A stretch of DNA of 11,178 nt, taken from assembly GCA_947630255.1 (NCBI GenBank), contig CANRGU010000041.1:1-11178 (forward strand), written 5' to 3'. Below are positions 1 to 5,970 of this stretch, one piece after another (within the stretch, counting starts at the first letter, position 1; each line of letters starts with the position of its first letter). This DNA is from an uncultured Clostridia bacterium. GTDB taxonomy: Bacteria; Bacillota; Clostridia; TANB77; CAG-508. The notes under the pieces were generated by a model. It saw nothing but the letters and a program-made list of their open reading frames with translations. It was not told the origin of the DNA and made no database searches. The position numbers were made by a program, and so were the translations under genes.

Positions 1-644
1 TGGGTAAGAACTGAACTTGCAGAGAGTAAATTTTTTATAGATAATCCAGTAGAAAATGTAGGAAAATGGCATGAAGCTTTCAAAAGAAAAAACTCACCAA
101 TGCACTTAGAACTTCGGGTGCGGAAAAGGCAGTTTCATAGCAAAACTAGCTAGTCAAAATCCACGGGATAAATTATTTAGCAATAGATATTAAAAGTGAG
201 GTATTAGGCTTAGCGAAGAGAAATATAGAAAAAGAATATTTAGAAAAGCACATGGAAATAGATAATGTACTTTTAACAGCCTATGAAATAGAAATAATTC
301 AAAACATTTTAAACGAAAAGGATACAGTAGATAGAATATACATCAATTTTTGCAATCCATGGCAAAAACCACGACACAACAAAAAAAGATTAACACACCC
401 AAAACAATTAGAAAAATATAAGGTATTTTTAAAACCAGGTGGAGAAATATATTTCAAAACAGATGATGAAAATTTATTTAATGCAAGCATAAAATACTTT
501 GAGCAAGAAGGATTCAAGATTATTGCAAAAACAGATAATTTACATGAAAATCCAATCTGGGAAAACAACATCGAAACAGAACACGAGAAAATGTTTGAAG
601 AACAAGGCATTACAACCAAAGCATTAATTGCAAACCTTTCATAA
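1..644 (+). CDS. trmB: tRNA (guanine-N7)-methyltransferase, 5' partial, read through two +1 frame changes
   Basis: The enzyme uses S-adenosylmethionine to methylate guanine 46 in the tRNA variable loop. The fragment opens with WVRTELAESKFF, close to the family N-terminus, so only a few codons are missing upstream. Frame 1 runs to HLEL (112-114). Skipping C115 moves to frame 2 and gives the SAM loop GCGKGSF. Skipping C164 moves to frame 3 and gives PGINYLAIDIKSE, then the family signature INFCNPWQKPRHNKKRL and a normal C-terminus ending at 644. The joined product has 213 residues in the window, a normal family length. Without the shifts, translation stops within about a dozen codons of each CGG. 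The ATG at 252 is internal and would leave out the SAM site, so I do not take it as the start. Everything outside the two sites is well conserved, which argues against decay, though a recent pseudogene is possible. Confidence 0.88.
115..118 (+). other. Frame-change site 1: CTT-CGG-G in trmB
   Basis: Frame 1 reads GAA CTT CGG GTG and meets TAG twelve codons after CGG. Skipping C115 reads GAA CTT GGG TGC GGA AAA GGC, giving E-L-G-C-G-K-G, the E-x-G-x-G-x-G SAM-binding loop. The position of the change is fixed to the base, because conserved residues lie on both sides. A further CGG at 121-123 is in frame only if the shift does not happen. Confidence 0.8.
164..167 (+). other. Frame-change site 2: CCA-CGG-G in trmB
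   Basis: After site 1 the reading frame is AAT CCA CGG GAT AAA and ends at TAA nine codons after CGG. Skipping C164 gives AAT CCA GGG ATA AAT TAT, N-P-G-I-N-Y, which fits the NPxxNY(I/L)xI(D/E) stretch of TrmB. The change could lie a codon or two further on by protein alignment alone, but CGG is the only unusual codon in the interval. Confidence 0.72.
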
Positions 645-662
645 AAATTTGCCAAAAAGGTA

Positions 663-690
663 TTTACAAAAATAAAATGTGTGATATAAT
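663..690 (+). promoter_or_regulatory. SigA-type promoter for candidate antitoxin RNA
   Basis: TTTACA at 663-668 and TATAAT at 685-690 are separated by 16 nt. No open reading frame follows before the terminator at 741-780, so the product should be a short untranslated RNA starting near 697. Confidence 0.65.
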
Positions 691-696
691 AATAAT

Positions 697-780
697 TAGA
701 AATGAGAAACCACAAACGTGGTTTGCCATTGCATTATGTTAAAAACGCATCCGCAGTAGCAATCACAGATGCGTTTTTTT
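697..780 (+). ncRNA. Candidate antisense antitoxin RNA, about 84 nt
   Basis: The RNA is bounded by the promoter at 663-690 and the terminator T-run ending at 780. It begins with GAAATGAG, folds a 7-bp hairpin (AAACCAC at 707-713 with GTGGTTT at 718-724), and ends in the terminator stem. Its last 40 nt are fully complementary to the 3' end of the minus-strand toxin transcript. Its AAACCAC arm can also pair with GTGGTTT at 940-934 of the toxin leader. Convergent RNAs meeting at a shared terminator are the arrangement of known type I loci such as the pAD1 par system and txpA/ratA. The role is inferred from layout only. Confidence 0.58.
741..780. terminator. Bidirectional intrinsic terminator of the toxin and antitoxin transcripts
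   Basis: AAAAACGCATC (741-751) pairs with GATGCGTTTTT (768-778) around a 16-nt loop. T7 follows on the plus strand (774-780), and T5 follows on the minus strand (745-741), so the hairpin can end transcripts from both sides. Confidence 0.8.
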
Positions 781-789
781 ATTGGTTTA

Positions 790-909
790 TTAGCCTTTGC
801 TCAAAATTATTGCTAATACAACAATTAAGGCAACTGCTATGATAGTTATTCCCATTAAAGCATAAAATAATATGTATATAATTGTTAATAAATATGATGT
901 ATCTATCAT
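790..909 (-). CDS. 39-aa single-span hydrophobic peptide, candidate type I toxin
   Basis: The peptide MIDTSYLLTIIYILFYALMG continues as a hydrophobic stretch to residue 36 and ends SKG, so it is almost entirely one membrane helix. The start at 909 is set by AAAGGAGG 8 nt upstream; longer readings to 1017 would start upstream of the promoter. The ribosome site is covered by its own leader: CCTCC at 932-928 can pair with GGAGG at 922-918. A perfect promoter lies upstream, and a small RNA converges from the other side. Membrane peptides of this size with a sequestered ribosome site and an antisense RNA are typical of type I toxins (Fst, TxpA, BsrG). I do not recognise the exact family. It could instead be a small regulatory membrane peptide. 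Confidence 0.65.
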   Translation of the reverse strand: MIDTSYLLTIIYILFYALMGITIIAVALIVVLAIILSKG

Positions 910-917
910 AAGCCTCA

Positions 918-932
918 CCTCCTTTAAGGAGG
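918..932 (-). promoter_or_regulatory. Ribosome-site-sequestering hairpin of the toxin leader
   Basis: The minus strand reads CCTCCTTAAAGGAGG, a near-perfect palindrome that contains the Shine-Dalgarno sequence. A 5- to 6-bp hairpin would hide it and lower translation of the 39-aa peptide. Confidence 0.65.
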
Positions 933-966
933 CAAACCACATCTGTTTATTCTCATTTCCAAAACG

Positions 967-995
967 ATTATACACAAACTGTAAAAAAATGTCAA
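967..995 (-). promoter_or_regulatory. Consensus SigA promoter of the toxin gene
   Basis: On the minus strand, TTGACA (995-990), a 17-nt spacer and TATAAT (972-967) match the consensus perfectly. Transcription should start near 960, giving a leader of about 50 nt before the ATG at 909 and a transcript of about 220 nt to the terminator. It is back to back with the purM promoter. Confidence 0.85.
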
Positions 996-1039
996 TACAA
1001 AATTGCCAAAAAAACAATTAAAATATAAATAAAAAATCG

Positions 1040-1068
1040 TTGCAAAAAATGTCGCTATATAATATAAT
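1040..1068 (+). promoter_or_regulatory. SigA-type promoter of purM-purL
   Basis: TTGCAA (1040-1045), a 17-nt spacer and TATAAT (1063-1068) precede purM. Start near 1075 leaves only about 15 nt of leader, with the ribosome site AAAGGAG at 1075-1081. There is no room for a purine riboswitch downstream of it. Confidence 0.65.
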
Positions 1069-1089
1069 GATGGCAAAGGAGCGATGTAG

Positions 1090-2124
1090 ATGGAAAAGAG
1101 TTTTAGTGAAAGTTACAAATCTGCAGGAGTAGACGTTACAGCAGGATACAAAGGAGTACAGCTCATGAAAAAAGCTGTCCAAGCAACATATACAAAAGAA
1201 GTTATATCAGATATAGGTGGATTTGGTGGATTTTATGCACCACAAATAAAACAAATGGAAGAACCAATTTTAGTATCCGGAACAGACGGAGTAGGAACAA
1301 AACTAAAATTGGCTTTTTTAATGGACAAGCATGACACAATAGGAGAAGACTGTGTTGCAATGTGTGCAAATGACGTAATATGCACAGGAGCAAGTCCTAT
1401 GTTCTTTTTAGACTATATGGCATTAGGAAAAAATATACCAGAAAAAGTAGCAACAATAGTTGCAGGAGTAGCCGAAGGATGTAAAAAAGCAAATTGTAGT
1501 TTAATAGGGGGAGAAACAGCAGAAATGCCAGGATTTTACCCAGAAGACGAATATGATTTAGCAGGATTTTGTGTAGGAATAGTAGATAAAAAGAAAATAA
1601 TTAACAGCAAAACAATTGAAATAGGAGATAAGGTAATAGGACTCAAGTCATCAGGAGTACACTCAAATGGATTTTCATTAGTCAGAAAAATATTCAATAT
1701 AAATAAAGAAACAATAAATGAATATGTAGAAGAATTAGGAATGACAGTAGGGGAAGCTCTTCTTAAACCTACAAAAATATATGTAAAACCAATACTTAAA
1801 TTAATAGAGCAAGTACAAGTAAAAGGAATATCACACATAACAGGAGGAGGCTTCTACGAAAACATGCCAAGAATGCTAAGAGAAGGAGTATCATTAAAAA
1901 TAGATAAAAACTCTTATGAAGTACCAGCAATATTTAAACTAATACAAACAAGAGGAAGTATTCCTGAAAGAGATATGTACAACACATTTAATATGGGAAT
2001 AGGTATGGCAGTAATCGTAGCATCAAACGAAGTAGAAAAAGCAATAAACATATTAAAAGAAGCAGGAGAAGAAGCATACGAAATAGGAGAAATTGTAGAA
2101 GGAAACAAAGAAATAATAATGTGA
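1090..2124 (+). CDS. purM: Phosphoribosylformylglycinamidine cyclo-ligase (AIR synthetase)
   Basis: This cytoplasmic enzyme closes the imidazole ring in purine synthesis, turning FGAM and ATP into AIR. It directly follows the PurL reaction. The 344-aa product has normal family length and all main signatures: YKSAGVDVTAGYKGV at the N-terminus, the ATP-binding LVSGTDGVGTKLKLA around residues 60-75, CANDVICTGASPMFFLDY near 90-110, SLIGGETAEMPGFY near 140, SSGVHSNGFSLVRK near 190, and HITGGGFYENMPRML near 250. The ATG at 1090 has AAAGGAG about 8 nt upstream. It is intact in one frame and contains no in-frame CGG; its CGG triplets all cross codon boundaries (for example TCC GGA, GAC GGA). purL follows after 10 nt. 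Confidence 0.97.
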   Translation: MEKSFSESYKSAGVDVTAGYKGVQLMKKAVQATYTKEVISDIGGFGGFYAPQIKQMEEPILVSGTDGVGTKLKLAFLMDKHDTIGEDCVAMCANDVICTGASPMFFLDYMALGKNIPEKVATIVAGVAEGCKKANCSLIGGETAEMPGFYPEDEYDLAGFCVGIVDKKKIINSKTIEIGDKVIGLKSSGVHSNGFSLVRKIFNINKETINEYVEELGMTVGEALLKPTKIYVKPILKLIEQVQVKGISHITGGGFYENMPRMLREGVSLKIDKNSYEVPAIFKLIQTRGSIPERDMYNTFNMGIGMAVIVASNEVEKAINILKEAGEEAYEIGEIVEGNKEIIM

Positions 2125-2134
2125 GGGATGTAAT

Positions 2135-5100
2135 ATGGTAAAACGTATCTACGTACAAAAAAAACCAGGATTTGACGTTGAAGCAAAAGGCTTGTTAGAA
2201 GATTTAAAAGAAAATCTTTTATTAAATAATTTAGAAAATATAATTATACTAAACAGATATGATGTCGAAGGTATAAATGAAGAAGTATTTGAAAAAGCAA
2301 AAAACACAGTGTTTTCAGAACCACAAGTAGACTTATGCTTTGAAGAAGAATATCCATTTAAAAAAGAAGACAAAGTATTCGGTGTAGAATTTTTGCCGGG
2401 ACAATTTGACCAAAGAGCAAATTCTTTGTCAGAGTGCCTTCAAATATTAACAGAAAAAACAAAGCCTTCTGCAAAAAGTGCAAAAATTTATATTTTAAAA
2501 GGAAATTTAAACGATGACGATGTAAATAAAATAAAGTCATATATTATAAACCCAGTAGATTCTAGAGAATGTACATTAGAGAAATTAGAGAGTTTAGACG
2601 AAAAACAAAAAGAACCAGATGATGTTAAAGTAGTTTCTGGATTTATAAATATGACAGATGAAGACTCTAAAAAATTCTATGAAAAATACGGATTTGCAAT
2701 GGATATGGAAGACTTAAAATTTTGCCAAAAATATTTTAGGGACACAGAAAAAAGAGACCCAACTATTACAGAAATGAAAATGATAGATACATATTGGTCA
2801 GACCATTGCAGGCACACAACTTTCTTAAGCAAACTCGAAAAAGTAGAAATAAACTGGGATTTAGCAAAAAGAGTATATGATGAGTATTTAAAATCGAGAG
2901 AATTTGTATACGATAACAAAAAAGCAAAAGATATCTGCCTAATGGATGTTGCAACAATTGCAGTAAAAGAACTTAAGAAAAAAGGAATTCTTAAAGATTT
3001 AGATGAATCAGAAGAAATAAACGCATGTAGCATAAAGGCAGAAATTTTAGTAGATGGAAAACCAGAAGAATATTTAATAATGTTCAAAAATGAAACGCAC
3101 AATCATCCTACAGAAATAGAGCCATTTGGTGGAGCAGCAACATGTTTAGGAGGAGCAATACGTGACCCATTATCTGGTAGAGTATATGTATATCAAGCAA
3201 TGCGTGTTACAGGATGCGGAGATCCAAGAGTAACTGTAAAAGATACCATGCCAAATAAATTACCACAAAGAAAACTAACAAACGAAGCAGCACGTGGATA
3301 CAGTTCATACGGAAATCAAATAGGACTTGCAACAGGTCAGGTTGCAGAAATATATCATCCAGGTTATGTAGCAAAAAGGATGGAAATTGGAGCACTTGTT
3401 GGAGCCGCACCAAAAGAAAATGTAGTAAGAAAAGTACCTGAGCCAGGAGACGTAGTAGTGTTACTTGGAGGAAGAACAGGAAGAGACGGATGCGGAGGAG
3501 CAACAGGTTCATCAAAGGCGCACAACTCTAAATCATTAACTAGCTGTGGAGCAGAAGTACAAAAAGGAAATGCACCAGAAGAAAGAAAAATACAAAGACT
3601 ATTTAGAAATCCAGAAGTAACAAAACTAATAAAAAGATGTAACGATTTTGGAGCAGGCGGTGTATCCGTAGCAATTGGAGAACTTGCTGACGGATTAGAA
3701 ATAAACTTGGATAAAGTTCCAAAAAAATATGAAGGACTAGACGGAACAGAACTTGCAATATCAGAATCACAAGAAAGAATGGCAGTAGTAATAGAAGAAA
3801 AAGACATAGAAAAATTCCAAAAACTTGCATCAAGCGAAAACATAGAATCAACAGTAGTAGCAAAAGTTACAAAAGAAGCAAGAATGAAAATGTACTGGAG
3901 AGGAAAATTAATAGTAGATCTATCAAGAGAATTCCTAAACACAAACGGAACCGTAAAAAAAGCAAATGCAAAAATAGACAAACCAGAATGGCAAAAAAGG
4001 GGACAGACCCCTTTTTTGCCAAAAAGCTCAAACTGCATAAAAACAAACGGAGAAAATTGTAATAAAGTAGAGTTGTGGAAAAGTGTAGTATCAGACTTAA
4101 ATTGTTGCTCACAAAAAGGCTTGGTGGAAAGATTTGACAGCACAATAGGAGCAGGAACAGTGCTTATGCCATTTGGCGGAAAATATCAGCTTACTCCAAT
4201 CGAGGCAATGTGTGCAAAAATTCCAACGGTTAAAGGATATACAAATTCTGGAACGGCAATGTCATTTGGATATGATCCATACCTTTCAGAAATAAGCCCA
4301 TTCCATGGGGCAGTATTTGCAGTAGTCGATTCACTTACAAAATACGTAGCAGTTGGAGGAGACTATAAAAAAGCATGGTTTACTTTCCAAGAATATTTTG
4401 AGAAGCTAAGAAATGAGCCTTCAAGATGGGGCAAACCTCTTGCAGCACTTCTTGGAGCATATCTAGTACAAGAAAAATTAGGACTAGCGTCAATTGGTGG
4501 AAAAGACTCTATGTCTGGTTCATATAATGAACTTGATGTACCACCAACCCTTTGTTCTTTCTGCATAGGCGTAGTAGATACTAATAAAGTAGTATCAAAT
4601 GAATTTAAAAAGGAAAATTCAAATGTATACATATTAAAAACTAAATATACAGAAGATTTTATACCAGATTTTGAAGACCTAAAAGAAAATTATGAGATAG
4701 TACACAAATTAATTAAAGAAGGAAAAGCTATATCAGTTGCTACAATAAGGCAATACGGAATAGCTGATACTTTAAGTAAAATGTGCTTTGGTAATAAAAT
4801 AGGATTTGAATTTAAAACAGAAAAATGCCTATTTAAACCACGTTATGGCTCTTTCATAATAGAAGCGTCAGAAGAATTAAATACAGACAAATTAGAACTT
4901 TTAGGAAAAACAATTAAAGAAAAAGAAATAAGAATATCAGAAAATGAAATAATTGATTTAGAAGAACTTATAAAAATATGGGAAGAACCATTAGAAAAAG
5001 TATTCCCAACAAAATGCAAAAGGCGGAGCAGAAAGTAATCCAAGCAAAATAGAAAACATATTATATAAAGGAACAAATGGAATAAATATATCATCACCAT

Positions 5101-5922
5101 CAAATCCACACATAAAAATAGCGAAACCAAAAGTATTTATACCAGTATTTCCAGGAACAAACTGCGAATATGACTTAGCAAAAGCCTTTATAGATGCAGG
5201 AGCAGAGCCAAAAATTACAGTATTCAAAAACATAAAAGAAAATGACATCGAAGATTCTATAAAAGAAATGGAAAAAGCAATAAACGAAGCTCAAATAATA
5301 ATGCTACCAGGAGGCTTCAGCGCAGGAGATGAACCAGACGGTTCAGGTAAATTTATAGCAACAGTATTCAGAAATCCAAGGTTAAAAGAAGCAATACATA
5401 AACACTTAAACGAGCAAGACGGATTAATTTTGCGGAATATGTAACGGATTCCAAGCACTAATAAAACTAGGACTAGTTCCATATGGCGAAATATTAGAAA
5501 TGAATCAAGATATGCCAACACTAACATACAACGATATAGCAAGACATCAATCAAAACTTGTAACAACAAAAGTAGTATCAAAACTATCACCTTGGTTTAG
5601 TAAAATAAATCTAGGAGATGAATTTGTAATTCCAATATCACACGGAGAAGGTAAATTTGTAGCAAACGACGAAGTATTACAAGAACTAATAGCAAACGGA
5701 CAAATAGCAACACAATATGTAGATATGGAAGGAAATGCTACTTATGATATAAACTATAACCCAAACGGATCAGTATATGCAATAGAAGGAATAACAAACA
5801 AAGATGGAAGAATACTTGGAAAAATGGGGCACTCAGAAAGAAGTTACAGAGGAAACATACTAAACGTACCAGGCAATATGGACCAAAAACTATTCGAATC
5901 AGGAGTCGAATATTTCAAATAA
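2135..5922 (+). CDS. purL: Phosphoribosylformylglycinamidine synthase, two-domain form, read through two +1 frame changes
   Basis: PurL makes FGAM from FGAR, glutamine and ATP. The start at 2135 has GAGGGATG just upstream, 10 nt after purM. Frame 2 encodes the synthetase half: SDHCRHTTF, KNETHNHPTEIEPFGGA, GGRTGRDGCGGATGSSKAHN and GKDSMSGSY. Skipping C5024 enters frame 3 with the glutaminase domain (FIPVFPGTNCEYD, IMLPGGFSAGDE). Skipping C5433 enters frame 1 with GICNGFQALIKLG, the nucleophile elbow (Cys about residue 1102), then ISHGEGKF and GHSERSYRGN with the His and Glu of the triad. The joined protein has 1261 residues, usual for this class. Unshifted products would be 967 aa (synthetase alone, which could at most use free ammonia) or about 1102 aa with a broken glutaminase. 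Residues about 618-629 are encoded by a palindromic repeat. The downstream ORF beginning at ATG 5500 lacks the catalytic Cys and is not a separate gene. Confidence 0.9.
3989..4021 (+). repeat. 33-bp perfect palindrome inside purL, copy 1
   Basis: TGGCAAAAAAGGGG (3989-4002) and its reverse complement (4008-4021) flank the loop ACAGA. It is translated in frame as WQKRGQTPFLPK, in a variable linker between synthetase halves. The length is exactly 11 codons. The GGGG-loop-CCCC core followed by T6 also looks like an intrinsic terminator within the gene. A copy in the opposite orientation lies at 5927-5957. Short palindromes with this core are, from memory, spread through many Firmicutes genomes and may be moved by REP-associated transposases; that link is inference. 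Confidence 0.85.
5024..5027 (+). other. Frame-change site 3: AGG-CGG-A in purL
   Basis: Frame 2 reads AAA AGG CGG AGC AGA AAG TAA, stopping at 5038. Skipping C5024 reads AGG GGA GCA GAA AGT AAT CCA and continues into the glutaminase domain. The site lies in the linker before that domain, so protein conservation places it only to within about five codons; CGG is the only codon there that matches the other sites. Confidence 0.72.
5433..5436 (+). other. Frame-change site 4: TTG-CGG-A in purL
   Basis: Frame 3 reads ATT TTG CGG AAT ATG TAA, stopping at 5444. Skipping C5433 reads TTG GGA ATA TGT AAC GGA TTC, L-G-I-C-N-G-F, the conserved nucleophile elbow. The glycine before I-C is conserved in the family, so the change is fixed to the base and the residue gained must be Gly. 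Confidence 0.82.
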
Positions 5923-5926
5923 ATAA

Positions 5927-5957
5927 GGCAAAAAAGGGGTCTGTCCCCTTTTTTGCC
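5927..5957. terminator. Palindrome copy 2, likely bidirectional terminator between purL and leuS
   Basis: GGCAAAAAAGGGG (5927-5939) and CCCCTTTTTTGCC (5945-5957) flank the loop TCTGT, the reverse complement of the loop of the copy inside purL. It lies 4 nt after the purL stop and 13 nt beyond the leuS stop on the other strand. A GC stem followed by T6 in both directions suits termination of both convergent operons. Confidence 0.78.
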
Positions 5958-5970
5958 AAATCCGAATTAA

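Larger units (their letters stand above)
645..1089. other. Intergenic region holding the type I toxin-antitoxin candidate and the purM promoter
   Basis: This stretch holds no plus-strand gene. It contains, in order, the antitoxin RNA promoter and RNA, a bidirectional terminator, a minus-strand 39-aa peptide gene with its leader and promoter, and then the back-to-back purM promoter. A 29-nt sequence at 699-727 recurs in inverted orientation at 959-931 with 24 identities, so the two convergent transcripts begin with almost the same sequence. Confidence 0.75.

Noticed and set aside
252..644. Stand-alone 130-aa gene starting at ATG 252
   Set aside because: It is the C-terminal part of trmB; the matching N-terminal part, including the SAM loop, lies directly upstream in the other two frames.
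645..1015. Direct repeat TTGCCAAAAA on both sides of the toxin locus (near 648 and 1003)
   Set aside because: It is short and A-rich, and similar strings occur in the palindromic repeats; not enough to call target-site duplications.
910..1017. Longer 75-aa form of the small peptide
   Set aside because: The added segment would start upstream of the consensus promoter, and the ribosome site belongs to the ATG at 909.
1069..1089. Purine riboswitch ahead of purM
   Set aside because: The predicted start leaves about 15 nt of leader, too little for an aptamer.
3364..4143. 259-aa minus-strand reading frame opposite purL
   Set aside because: It is antisense to a conserved coding region, has no ribosome site and no recognisable family features.
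115..5436. Simple reassignment of CGG to another amino acid
   Set aside because: A new three-base meaning for CGG would not restore the frame; at each site the frame must also move by one base.
115..5436. Frameshifting by P-site slipping on a slippery heptamer
   Set aside because: The preceding codons CTT, CCA, AGG and TTG have no shared pattern, and most cannot re-pair in the +1 frame.
5500..5922. Stand-alone 140-aa gene starting at ATG 5500
   Set aside because: It is the end of the PurL glutaminase domain. Conserved GICNGFQ lies upstream in the same frame, and the piece alone lacks the catalytic Cys.
1..5922. trmB and purL as ordinary pseudogenes or sequencing errors
   Set aside because: Not excluded, but not preferred: all four breaks are the same event (one extra C before GGR at an in-frame CGG), none is in a homopolymer run, and the rest of both proteins is intact and conserved.
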